Positions 24,366-34,148 of a stretch of DNA of 64,000 bases are shown piece after piece (within the stretch, counting starts at the first letter, position 1; each line of letters starts with the position of its first letter). The notes under the pieces are model-generated. The model ran no database searches and was not told the origin of the DNA. It saw only the letters and a list, made by a program, of their open reading frames with translations. Made by a program: the position numbers and the translations under genes. The stretch is from Bacilli bacterium (GTDB lineage: Bacteria > Bacillota_I > Bacilli_A > RF39 > UBA660): contig JAFRCK010000012.1 in the NCBI GenBank assembly GCA_017404385.1, forward strand, positions 1 through 64,000, read 5' to 3'.

Positions 24366-27300
24366 AATATACTGTTATCATCTTTGTTCTAAATGCATTA
24401 ATTAATGCTTGGTCTTCAGCCGTATTAGTTGAACCAGCCATATACCAATCAAAAATATCTGAATTAGTTGGCATGAAATTATGCATATAAACAAATCTTT
24501 CTTTACCTGTTCCTACTGAAGAACCAGGCTTTTCATTATGATAACGGTGAATTCTAATTAAACCATAGAAGAATGATAATTCATAATCTTGTACACGATC
24601 TTCTTCTGGAACACCTAATAATCCTTCAAGAACATAAGCAACAGTACCTGTTCTATCTGTTCCTATACGGCAATGGAAATATATATTTTCACCATTTACT
24701 ATTTCTTCCATAGCATATTTAACAGCAGATCTTGTCATATTGTAATAACCCATTTCTGTTGCATTATCAGGATTATAATTTACATAATAGTTTTGTGCTT
24801 CTATTCTATGATATTTTTTACCAGATACATCTGATAATTTATATGGATCACTATTTGATTCTCTTAAGTCAAATTCTTCAGTTACTCCTAAATTAACTAA
24901 TTCTGTAACACTTGAAGCTGAATTAAGTTTTATACCTCTAAATAATTTACCATATTTTATTTCACCATCTATAGTTCCATCGGAATCAGTATCTACTGGT
25001 AATCCTCCTAAATCACGAGTATTTCTAACATCACCTGTATCTAGAATTCTTCTTTCACCAGTAAACTTAACATAACCATGAACGTTTTCATCACTTTCTG
25101 CTTCCCAATAATATACTTGTCCAGGGATTAAGTTATATATAACACCATTATTAGCCTTAGCATATGTAACTAAATCACCTTTGGCTTTAGTAACTGCATC
25201 AGATAAATAAACGTTTACTTTTTCACTTAAACCTGTTGAATAACCTTTTGGTTTATCACAAGCTACTGTTCCACTTGATGAACATTGTCCATCAGCACAT
25301 TGACAATTATTAGCATCAAAATTATTTTTCATTGGTGTATTTTCAGTTGCGTCTAATGCCCAATTTGGTGAGTTATTACTAGATGACCATGATGGGAAGT
25401 TACTTGAACTAACCTTCCATATATCAATTTTATCGTAATACTCAGCCATAGCATCATTTGTTGTTCTAAATTCAACTATTTCATTAGATGCTTCATAATG
25501 CCATTTAGCATAATATGTTTCACTACTTGTTGGTTGATGTGTTGGATCAGCTTCTACATCATTTGAATCAAACCAACCATCAAATGTATATACTCCTCTT
25601 GTAGGTGTTGGAAGTGTACCTATTTGATCACCAGCATCTATTAATATATATGTTGGATTAACAGTACCTTCGCCTGCATCAAGATCTATTCTATATTTAT
25701 TATTTGGTACAGTATAATATAAAATATTATAACTACCATCTACATCATTAACTTTAGTAGCATTATCTTCAATACTAGTTATTTTACTTTCATTCTCAAC
25801 AGCAGCTGTTATACCTTTAATCATTCCATCATATAGAGAATAATTAACTGCTGAATAAATACCACCTGTTTCACCTTGAATAACTAGATTAGTAGTATTA
25901 TATATATCATCTTTTGTTCCTATTGTTAATGTTCCAGCAGCTGCTGAAACTGCATATGAATTAGATGAACGAGTATTAATAATTGTTCCACCTGTTATAA
26001 TAGTTGTTCCACTCTTATTTTGAACAGTTCCTCTATTATTATTACCTGCCCATTCCGCGTTAGAAGTTATATTAACTGTTCCACCTAGTTCAACTGTTCC
26101 ACCATCATTATAAATAGCAGCTCTTGAACCAGTATTAATAACTGTTCCACTATTTATAATTAAATGTCCTCCAGAACCAATATCTATAGTACCATTTGAA
26201 GAACTTTGAGTGATAGTACCATTCTTTATTTCTAAAGATGTTTTAGTTCTAATAGTTTGACTACCAGTACCTGTAATTGTTTTATTATTTAAATCTAACA
26301 CAATATCTTTACCTAGATTCTTAGTATATAGATTTAAATATGTATTATTAACACTTATATCCTTTAATAATATAATTGTAGTCTTACCAGTCATTTCTGA
26401 ATCAAATGCATCTTGTAATGAAGTAAAGTATGAATGATTAATCTCCGCTACTGCATTTTCTGGTATCCATTTAGCATAGAATGTTACATCATTTCTTATA
26501 ACTGTATCTGTTGTAACTTTTGTTGAATAATTTGTATTTGTATACCAACCTGCGAATATATTTTCTGCTAATACTGGATCTTCTGGTAATGATCCAATAG
26601 CAGTATTTATTGGTACATTCATATCATTTACACTTGATCCACCCATTGAATCAAAGTGTACAACAAATTCTGTTATTTCTTCTGCTACTTTAACATTAAT
26701 TGTTCTTGTATGACCTGATTTAGAACCTGTAACTGTAATAGTTGTTTCACCATCAGCAACAGCAGTTAAGTGACCACTATTATTTACTGTAACGATACTT
26801 GTATCATTAGAAGTATAAGTTACAGATTCATAATCAGAAGAATTATTTATAACAATATCATCTTCATCGCCTATACTAAGAATAAATGAACTATAAGCAA
26901 ATGAAGCATCTGATATATCACCAGTCCATTTAGCATAATATGTTACATATCCATTTGGTATAGTATTCTCAGTTACTTCTGTTGTAAATTCTAAAGAAGT
27001 ATACCATCCATCAAATATATAACCTTCTCTTGTAGCAGTAGGTAGTGTACCTAAACTATTTCCTTTTATTACTTTTGAATATTCTGAAGTAGTATTTCCT
27101 CCATTAGCATCAAATTTAACTACATAGGCATCCTCAATTAAATTTAGTGGTACTTCAATAACTGGTCTAACAGGATTTTTACTTGTATTTTCTTCTCCAG
27201 AGTTAACTTTAGCTAAGTTGTATTGATCGTTACGATATCTATATCTTTCTGTAGAAGATATCTCTTCAACCCATTGAGTTGATCTTTCTCCTATACCAGA

Positions 27301-30300
27301 GAAATTACTACTTTCAAATAAGAATTCATATCCTTTTAATGAACCATTAGAAGTTATATCACTAGGATTACTTGCTCCTGTAACTGTAAGTAAATCTTCC
27401 ATTGTTATTAATCTAGCTGGTTTACCATCAAACTTAACTGGTAAATTACCCCAATCACTAGTTGTTGGTAATTGATCATGAGCTTGAGAATATATAAATG
27501 ATATATTTTGATCAGCTTGTTTACTTGCTTCAGTATAGTTCTTATTAGATATTAATACTGCTTTATTATCATTAGTTCTTAAATAATAGAATCTTTGATT
27601 ATATCCTGTTCCATCTACATCACAATCAAATGCATCTCCAGCTTCATATGTATCTGAAGAAACTATATTACCATAAGTTATAGTATCTCCATTAGTATAT
27701 CCATCTCCTGAACAATACTTACTTGAATTTGTTTGATTACATGTTTCAGTATGTAATGTAGTTGCTTTCTTACAAATTATATTATTCCATTTAGCTATTA
27801 AAGTTATATCTCCACTAGGAGTATATGGCTCAGTAACCGGATTTTCATCGGTAACACTTTCAAACCAGCCTATGAAGACAGAGTCAGCTTTTGTAGGTGT
27901 AGGTAATTCATTAATTGAATCACCTGCATCTACTTCTATATCAGCAACTGTTGATCCACCATCTGTATCAAATGATACTGTAAATGACGGAGCTATTCCT
28001 ATTCTAAATGCTGGAGCAACCCCATAACTAAGGGCTGCATTGCTACTGCGGCTGGTGCCGTTGCTGTACACATTGCAGAAAGCGACAGCAGCGCTAGAAC
28101 TAGCCGAGCGCAGCCACCAATATTGTGCATTTCCACTTAAGTTTCTCTTTTTTCTTGCATTATTATTGTTATTTGCTGAATAATAATCTAGTGTTCTTGT
28201 TTCTGTTGTTACATCCTTTTTATTGTCATATTCTAAATCCAACCCTACTTCTCTTCCTGATAATAAATATATTTTATTCTTTGTTATATCTTCTTCTGTT
28301 ATATTATCTGATACTCCTCCACTTCCACTTCCTGATACTATTGGATATGTTGGAATTATTATATCTTGTAAGTCACTTGGTAACTTATTATAAAAATCAC
28401 TATTTAAATATGTTACCATCGCTGTTGATTTCCATCCTCCTGCATTTGTATTTGTACTATTCATTTGTCTCATTTCTACGATATCAACAAATTCTATTAC
28501 TGTACCACATGCTGTTTGTGAATAACCACTTGTTTCACACACACTTGGTGAACTTGTATTAGCAATTCTTGCTGTATATGATTCTGGAGTTGAATCATCA
28601 TTCATATCAATTTCTACTTCTTTTTCACAACCTACTCCATAATAGTTTGGATCAGATGCAAAATTAGTTTTAATTGTTGACCATGAATCTGTGCTAAATG
28701 TTCCACAAGTATCAATAAAGTTTGCGTATATAGTAGTTGTATCTGTTATTTGAGTATTTGCAAAATCAAATTTTGTATTGAAATTAGTATTTGTATACCA
28801 ATCATCAAATGTTAAACCTGTTTTTGTTGGATCTGGTGTTGGTCTTAATACTAATCCACCATATGATACTGTTTGTGCTGGTACTGTAGAACCACCATTT
28901 GTATCAAATGATACTGTAAATGTTTTTATTTCAAATTTTGCATATATTGTAGTTGGCCCTGAGATAGTTGTTTCAGCAAAATCAAATGCAGTACTGTAAC
29001 TATCTGTTGTATACCAATCAATAAAGTTATAATGTTCTTTTGTTGGATTATCAGATGGTTCTGTTACTTTAGCACCATAAGCAACTGTTTGCGCTGGTAC
29101 TGTAGAACCACCATCTGTATCAAATGATACAGTGTATGTTTCTCTATTATATGTGTATACTACTTCAGTTGAACCGTCTGCTGCTATTGTAGTTGTTTCA
29201 GCATTTGGTGATATGAATCCAGTATATGTATTAACTGTTGGTGTTATTAGTGCACCTGTAGTTCCTGTTAAATTTTCAACTATGTCTTCATATCCATCTA
29301 AAGTAACATTTTGTTTTTTATGAATTACTTTATATGCTGTATCTTCTCTTGGTGTCCATATAGCATATATATCTTGGTTACTAGTAGTTGTAACTGTTGT
29401 TGCTGATGTTATATCAGTACCATTACCATCTTGACTAGTATTCCATCTATCTAATGTATATCCTGTTCTACTTACTGTTGGTAAAGTACCATAAGTTGAA
29501 TTATATGTTATTTCTTTAGTAGCAGTATCACCTGTTCCTGTCCATCCAGTTGTTTCAGCTATTGCACCATTATTAGCGTGTGCTGTTAATGTATAAGCAT
29601 TAGCTGTATAAATTAGTGATAAATTTGTTACACTTGATTCTAATTCAAATGATCTTTCTAAATCAGTTACATTATCACTCCATTTAAATGAATATCCTTC
29701 TCTTTCTATTGCTTTTAAAGTAATTGTTGTTCCATATGGATAAGTATCATTTGGTGTTGATGTATTATCTAAGTATGTTCTATCAGTTATACTAAATGTA
29801 TATGTTTCTCTTTGGTATGTATAAACTACGTTTGCTTCTCCATCTGGAGTTATTGTTATATTTACTTGATTTGGAGTAACAAATCCAGTTTGAGGTCTTA
29901 ATGGAGCTGGTATTGTATCACCAGTTGTTCCTGTACCATTAACTGTTACTACTTCATATTCTTCTTCAGTAGTTAATTTTCTATATTTATGTGTTACTGA
30001 ATATGTAGTACTATCACTTGCTGTATATAATGGCTCTACTGTTATTCCATCTACTGGCATACTAAATGTTATTGTCTTTGTTGTTTCTCCTGTATTCCAT
30101 CCTGCAAATGTATATCCTTGTCTATCTATTGCTGTTAATGTTATTTCTTCATCATAATAGTGTGGTCCACTCTTATCTTCTACTACAAACTGACTATTTG
30201 TAATAGTTAATGTATATTGATTTCTTGTATAGTAATAATTTACTACTGTATCATTATTTCCAGATATTGTTGTTGTATATGTTTCTGGTGATGTAAATCC

Positions 30301-32379
30301 ATCATAAGTTTTAGTTGCTGGTGTTATTGGACTATCTGTTGTTCCTGTTAAATCTTCTGTCTCAGCTATTGTATAATGTTCTCCATCTAAATTCATTTGA
30401 TAGTGATTTACTATATAAGGAGTATTTGTTTTTGCTGTATATTCAGGTCCAACCGAAAAATCAGATGTTCCTACTGTTATTGTTACTGGATTAGTTGTTT
30501 CTCCTGTTGTCCAACCAGTCATTGTATATCCTGGTCTTTCTTTTGCTGTTAATGTAATTTCTTGTTCATAATAATATGATCCAGTTAAGTCTCCTTCAAC
30601 GATATAATCAGTATTTGACATTGTTACTGTTACTTGATTTCTTGTATAGTAATATTCTACTACTGTATGTCCATCTCCACCTATTGTTGTACTTTGTGTT
30701 GCTGGAGAAGTAAATCCTTCATATGTATTTACTGCTGGTGTTATTGGACTATCTGTTTCTCCTGATAATTCTTGTGTTTCAGCTAATTCATAATCATCAA
30801 CTGCAATTTTCATTTTATAATGTTTTACTGTGTATGGTGTATTTTGATCTGGTGTATATACTGGTGTTAAACTTGTTGCACTTGTTAAATCAAATGTTCT
30901 TTCATAATCTGTTACTCCATCATCCCATGTAAATCCATATCCTTCTCTTTCCAATGCTTTTACTGTTATTGGTGTTTCATATGGATATGATTCATTTGGT
31001 GTACTTACTGTTTCATCTATATATGTTCTATCAGGAATACTAAATGAATATAGTTCTCTTTCATATGTATATGTTATTTCAGCTTTTCCATCTGCTGCTA
31101 TATATACATTTTGTACTGTTGGTGTTACAAATCCTGTTCTTGTTTTTCTTGGCGCTGGTACTGTTGTTCCTGTTGTTCCATGTTCTATTACTTCTTCAGT
31201 ATCATATTCACCATTTAGTTTTGCAAATTTATGTATTACTTTATATGCTGTATCATCACTTGCTGAATAATTTGCTTGATATGTTCTATCTCCTGTTGAA
31301 CCATGTGGTATTGTTACACTTGTTGTTTGTGTTTCTATTCCTGTTCCTGTCCAGCCTGTAAATGTATATCCTTCTTTAGTTGGATTATTTAATGTTATAC
31401 TTTGACTTTCTATTGTATATGTTTCTGGATTACTTTTTCCACTTGGTAAGTTTCCACCAGATAAATCATATGTTATGTTATATGTTACTAAATTATAACT
31501 TGCGATTACACTAATCTCTTTTGTAATTACTGTATCTTTTGTTACTTCATTTCCTTCTTCATCTACCCATTTATCAAATGTATATCCGTCTTTACTTGGA
31601 TCAGCTGGTAAATCTCCAATCTTTTGTCCATATGTAATTTGTCTTGTTTCAACTGGTGCTCCATTTCCTGGATCTATGCTTATGCTATAAGTTTCAAATT
31701 CACCTTTTATTACAATATCATTAAATTTTACTTTTATTTCATATTTCTCATTTGCGAATACAGCAAGTGGTAATAATACTACTGCTAATACTACAAATAA
31801 ACTTCCGATTTTAATTCCTTTTATTTTCTTTTTTGCTACTATTAATCCTATTCCCACTAATGCTACTATTAATAGTAATAAGTAATGAAAAATATTATCT
31901 CCTGTGGTAGGATTTATTATTATTTCCTCACTGTCACCATCTTCATTAACTAAACTAATTTTAATAGTTAAATCATTTAATGATATTTGATCTACATTTA
32001 ATAACTGATTCTTATATGTAAGTTTTATTGTTACCTTACTAGTTTCACCTGTAGATATGTAGTCTTTGTTGAAGGAGTATTCTGCTTTTATATTGTTGTT
32101 AGTATTGTTATCTGTTATAGATTCTATCTTATATTTTTTTGACTCATTATTTTTTAGTGTTAATTCAAAAGTAACAAAGTCATCTTTTTGATTAAATGTT
32201 ATATTACTTGTAACTTCATTATCTGTTACTACTGGATCAACTACTGTAATTGTTCCACTTTTTTCTTTAACATTTATATCAGTTACTTGTATATCCTTTT
32301 CCAATGCTTTAACATTTGTTATTCCAAAAAATGTTGTAATCATTAATAAAACTAATAATATTTTTTTAATATTTCTCAT
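24364..32379 (-). CDS. Giant multidomain surface protein with a C-terminal tyrosine-phosphatase domain
   Basis: 2671 aa. The start at 32379 (MRNIKKILLVLLMITTFF, a signal peptide) has ATAGGAG 10 nt upstream. Order: a small exported domain; an internal sorting-like signal NPTTG (156-160), a hydrophobic helix and AKKK; a second hydrophobic segment ending AVFA near residue 208, which looks like another signal peptide; about a dozen InlB B-type (GYTFDKW, GYTFTGW) and MucBP-like (YKVIHK...YTY) repeats; two modules of the WLRSAS...GVAPAFRIG / NPVRPVIEV type; a Big_2-like Ig domain (LTAVADGETTITVTG); a beta-helix-like Ser/Thr/Asn-rich stretch; and a PTP/DSP-type phosphatase (NTRDLGGLP, then HCRIGTDRTG with Cys about 2570). 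No C-terminal anchor is seen. Adhesin-like with an enzymatic tip; the phosphatase may act outside the cell. Confidence 0.85.
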   Translation of the reverse strand: MRNIKKILLVLLMITTFFGITNVKALEKDIQVTDINVKEKSGTITVVDPVVTDNEVTSNITFNQKDDFVTFELTLKNNESKKYKIESITDNNTNNNIKAEYSFNKDYISTGETSKVTIKLTYKNQLLNVDQISLNDLTIKISLVNEDGDSEEIIINPTTGDNIFHYLLLLIVALVGIGLIVAKKKIKGIKIGSLFVVLAVVLLPLAVFANEKYEIKVKFNDIVIKGEFETYSISIDPGNGAPVETRQITYGQKIGDLPADPSKDGYTFDKWVDEEGNEVTKDTVITKEISVIASYNLVTYNITYDLSGGNLPSGKSNPETYTIESQSITLNNPTKEGYTFTGWTGTGIETQTTSVTIPHGSTGDRTYQANYSASDDTAYKVIHKFAKLNGEYDTEEVIEHGTTGTTVPAPRKTRTGFVTPTVQNVYIAADGKAEITYTYERELYSFSIPDRTYIDETVSTPNESYPYETPITVKALEREGYGFTWDDGVTDYERTFDLTSATSLTPVYTPDQNTPYTVKHYKMKIAVDDYELAETQELSGETDSPITPAVNTYEGFTSPATQSTTIGGDGHTVVEYYYTRNQVTVTMSNTDYIVEGDLTGSYYYEQEITLTAKERPGYTMTGWTTGETTNPVTITVGTSDFSVGPEYTAKTNTPYIVNHYQMNLDGEHYTIAETEDLTGTTDSPITPATKTYDGFTSPETYTTTISGNNDTVVNYYYTRNQYTLTITNSQFVVEDKSGPHYYDEEITLTAIDRQGYTFAGWNTGETTKTITFSMPVDGITVEPLYTASDSTTYSVTHKYRKLTTEEEYEVVTVNGTGTTGDTIPAPLRPQTGFVTPNQVNITITPDGEANVVYTYQRETYTFSITDRTYLDNTSTPNDTYPYGTTITLKAIEREGYSFKWSDNVTDLERSFELESSVTNLSLIYTANAYTLTAHANNGAIAETTGWTGTGDTATKEITYNSTYGTLPTVSRTGYTLDRWNTSQDGNGTDITSATTVTTTSNQDIYAIWTPREDTAYKVIHKKQNVTLDGYEDIVENLTGTTGALITPTVNTYTGFISPNAETTTIAADGSTEVVYTYNRETYTVSFDTDGGSTVPAQTVAYGAKVTEPSDNPTKEHYNFIDWYTTDSYSTAFDFAETTISGPTTIYAKFEIKTFTVSFDTNGGSTVPAQTVSYGGLVLRPTPDPTKTGLTFDDWYTNTNFNTKFDFANTQITDTTTIYANFIDTCGTFSTDSWSTIKTNFASDPNYYGVGCEKEVEIDMNDDSTPESYTARIANTSSPSVCETSGYSQTACGTVIEFVDIVEMRQMNSTNTNAGGWKSTAMVTYLNSDFYNKLPSDLQDIIIPTYPIVSGSGSGGVSDNITEEDITKNKIYLLSGREVGLDLEYDNKKDVTTETRTLDYYSANNNNNARKKRNLSGNAQYWWLRSASSSAAVAFCNVYSNGTSRSSNAALSYGVAPAFRIGIAPSFTVSFDTDGGSTVADIEVDAGDSINELPTPTKADSVFIGWFESVTDENPVTEPYTPSGDITLIAKWNNIICKKATTLHTETCNQTNSSKYCSGDGYTNGDTITYGNIVSSDTYEAGDAFDCDVDGTGYNQRFYYLRTNDNKAVLISNKNYTEASKQADQNISFIYSQAHDQLPTTSDWGNLPVKFDGKPARLITMEDLLTVTGASNPSDITSNGSLKGYEFLFESSNFSGIGERSTQWVEEISSTERYRYRNDQYNLAKVNSGEENTSKNPVRPVIEVPLNLIEDAYVVKFDANGGNTTSEYSKVIKGNSLGTLPTATREGYIFDGWYTSLEFTTEVTENTIPNGYVTYYAKWTGDISDASFAYSSFILSIGDEDDIVINNSSDYESVTYTSNDTSIVTVNNSGHLTAVADGETTITVTGSKSGHTRTINVKVAEEITEFVVHFDSMGGSSVNDMNVPINTAIGSLPEDPVLAENIFAGWYTNTNYSTKVTTDTVIRNDVTFYAKWIPENAVAEINHSYFTSLQDAFDSEMTGKTTIILLKDISVNNTYLNLYTKNLGKDIVLDLNNKTITGTGSQTIRTKTSLEIKNGTITQSSSNGTIDIGSGGHLIINSGTVINTGSRAAIYNDGGTVELGGTVNITSNAEWAGNNNRGTVQNKSGTTIITGGTIINTRSSNSYAVSAAAGTLTIGTKDDIYNTTNLVIQGETGGIYSAVNYSLYDGMIKGITAAVENESKITSIEDNATKVNDVDGSYNILYYTVPNNKYRIDLDAGEGTVNPTYILIDAGDQIGTLPTPTRGVYTFDGWFDSNDVEADPTHQPTSSETYYAKWHYEASNEIVEFRTTNDAMAEYYDKIDIWKVSSSNFPSWSSSNNSPNWALDATENTPMKNNFDANNCQCADGQCSSSGTVACDKPKGYSTGLSEKVNVYLSDAVTKAKGDLVTYAKANNGVIYNLIPGQVYYWEAESDENVHGYVKFTGERRILDTGDVRNTRDLGGLPVDTDSDGTIDGEIKYGKLFRGIKLNSASSVTELVNLGVTEEFDLRESNSDPYKLSDVSGKKYHRIEAQNYYVNYNPDNATEMGYYNMTRSAVKYAMEEIVNGENIYFHCRIGTDRTGTVAYVLEGLLGVPEEDRVQDYELSFFYGLIRIHRYHNEKPGSSVGTGKERFVYMHNFMPTNSDIFDWYMAGSTNTAEDQALINAFRTKMITVY
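28003..28128 (-). other. GC-rich segment resembling a DGR variable region
   Basis: Within the giant gene this ~120-bp patch is clearly GC-richer than its surroundings. It encodes WWLRSASSSAAVAF...NGTSRSSN...GVAPAFRIG. In the variable-looking part nearly all codons end in C or T (AGC, AAC, GGC, TGC, GCT, GTC, TTC, TAC, CGC), as expected from AAC/AAT template codons mutated at their adenines. C-type-lectin/FGE-like modules with WLRS...GVxPAxRI ends are typical DGR targets. No reverse transcriptase or template repeat was found in this window. Confidence 0.5.
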
Positions 32380-32463
32380 AAAACACAGACTCCTATCATA
32401 TACTTTCTTATTATACATTTTATAGTATACCATTTTTTTCTATATTTTAAAAGTAATTTCAAC

Positions 32464-32498
32464 AAAAAAAGATATATTTAAAAAATATATCTTTTTTA
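32464..32498. terminator. Terminator downstream of the 395-aa gene
   Basis: AAAAAAAGATATAT and ATATATCTTTTTT form a near-perfect inverted repeat at the end of the 395-aa gene, about 85 nt upstream of the giant gene. Confidence 0.75.
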
Positions 32499-33683
32499 GA
32501 ACATTTTAGGCTTATCTAAACTACTTTCATATAATTCTCTTATCTCTTTATCACTAGGCAATTGACTATAATCACCAGTTACATTCCACAGTCCTAACTT
32601 ACCCATTATTTGATAAAAAGTTGTCTCACTACTAAATTCATGTATTGATTCTACTAATTCTCTTATTTTTCTTTCATTTTCATCATTTGATTTAGTTTTA
32701 TATACTAGATCTCTTGAAACAGCAAATAAAGAACTATATGATTCATCTAATTCTTTTCTTAGTTTTGCTTCAGATTCAGTATATTTTGGTGCACCATTAT
32801 ATCTCAAACTTCTATCTAAATAATCCATTAATTTTCTTGGATCTAAATTTTCATTTCCAAATTTTTCATATAATTGCATTAAATCTTCAGATGACTTTTT
32901 TTCATTTTGAATAGACTTATTTAAAAAATAAGATACCACACTACATAAAACAGGTTTTACTAATACTCCATCAGTTAAATATTCTCTTAATTCATGTTCT
33001 CCAGAACCATCATAATAATAAGTAACATTATTAGATTTAGTTTCCTTTACGCAAGTTGATTTCTTTCTTTTCTCATTTAATTCTTTTTTTATTTCATATG
33101 TTTTATCATTAGAAATTTCATCATCATTAACATCTACAAATTTCATTGTATTCGCAATTAGTTCACTTGTATCAACTATAGTACCTATTGCAGTTAATGA
33201 TATTTGAGAAACTATTCTTTCTACATACTCTCTTGAATAACCTAATTGTTCTAATCTTTCAACTAATAATTTTTCTAATCTAATATAATCTAATGTTCCA
33301 TCACAATAAGTCATTATATTAATATTTCTTGCCCTTTTTTCTAAATAATCTACACTTTTATCTTCACTATTAAATAAATATGGAATTATTAATTTATCTA
33401 ATAATTCTTGTTCCTTTTTTGTTCCTTGTTCTTGTTTATATTTAACACCTAAAAAATCAACTGGAAATTCATCTATTTTAAAACCAGAAGCCATTTCTTC
33501 ATTAGTATTGACTCTAGCAGATTGTGCCCCTATTTTAACTATTCCATAAACAGATTTATCATGCATGTCTTGAGCTGATATACATAACAAAAATGGTTTT
33601 TTCAATTCACTAACATTTTGAATTTCTTTAATTCCTAATAAATTTTCCTTATTCTTTTCTATCTTTTTAAAAACAGTTATCAT
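32496..33683 (-). CDS. Unknown cytoplasmic protein, third gene of an unknown operon
   Basis: 395 aa, not recognised. Soluble, charged, largely helical, without a signal peptide. N-terminal part beta-rich (PFLLCISAQDMHDKSVYGIV), C-terminal part helical (YLNKSIQNEKKSSEDLMQLY region onward). AGGTGAT ribosome site. It starts 14 nt after the 147-aa gene and ends in a terminator, so it closes a three-gene unit with 34149 and 33698. No catalytic motif could be identified; likely a lineage-restricted protein. Confidence 0.75.
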   Translation of the reverse strand: MITVFKKIEKNKENLLGIKEIQNVSELKKPFLLCISAQDMHDKSVYGIVKIGAQSARVNTNEEMASGFKIDEFPVDFLGVKYKQEQGTKKEQELLDKLIIPYLFNSEDKSVDYLEKRARNINIMTYCDGTLDYIRLEKLLVERLEQLGYSREYVERIVSQISLTAIGTIVDTSELIANTMKFVDVNDDEISNDKTYEIKKELNEKRKKSTCVKETKSNNVTYYYDGSGEHELREYLTDGVLVKPVLCSVVSYFLNKSIQNEKKSSEDLMQLYEKFGNENLDPRKLMDYLDRSLRYNGAPKYTESEAKLRKELDESYSSLFAVSRDLVYKTKSNDENERKIRELVESIHEFSSETTFYQIMGKLGLWNVTGDYSQLPSDKEIRELYESSLDKPKMF

Positions 33684-33697
33684 TTTATCACCTATAA

Positions 33698-34141
33698 TTA
33701 TTTTTTAATAGTATTCTTTTTTTCTTTGGTAATAACAACTTGATCAATTAAATCAAAATCATCTGGGCACCTAAAATCATAACCATAATTTTCCATATAG
33801 TTATTCAAATCTCTTCTAGAAACTATTTCAAAATAATCTTTAGAATATACTACATATATTCCACTTTTTAAATCATAATCTTTTAAATCAGGACATCCGG
33901 TTAATAATAAATAATCTGATTCTTTTCCATTATCTATAACAGTAAAATCAAAGCTATTCGCATAAATAAATCTTTTTTGTTTTCTATTCCAAGAACAAAT
34001 TATTTTATCAATTGATTTTTTATAAAATCTTATTGAATAATCTAAAAATATACCAATTGCTTCTTCACCTAAATCAAAATTTATTAATACCTTTTTCTTA
34101 TCAACAATTTTTGGTTTAACTAAAATATCCTGTCTTTTCAT
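33698..34141 (-). CDS. Unknown protein, second gene of an unknown operon
   Basis: 147 aa, not recognised. Soluble and beta-strand-rich by eye (KKVLINFDLGEEAIGIFLDY, SGIYVVYSKDYFEIV). Seven nucleotides downstream of the 238-aa gene and 14 nt upstream of the 395-aa gene, so co-transcribed and probably functionally linked to them. Confidence 0.75.
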   Translation of the reverse strand: MKRQDILVKPKIVDKKKVLINFDLGEEAIGIFLDYSIRFYKKSIDKIICSWNRKQKRFIYANSFDFTVIDNGKESDYLLLTGCPDLKDYDLKSGIYVVYSKDYFEIVSRRDLNNYMENYGYDFRCPDDFDLIDQVVITKEKKNTIKK

Positions 34142-34148
34142 ATAACTC

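Noticed and set aside
28125..31361. Several plus-strand ORFs of 63-145 aa rich in Leu/Tyr/His
   Set aside because: They are shadows of the repeat-rich giant gene on the minus strand and lack ribosome sites.
24364..32379. CRISPR array or DNA tandem array in the giant gene
   Set aside because: The repetition is at protein level (InlB/MucBP modules of 60-90 aa with varied codons), without short identical repeats and spacers. No CRISPR array was seen anywhere in the window.
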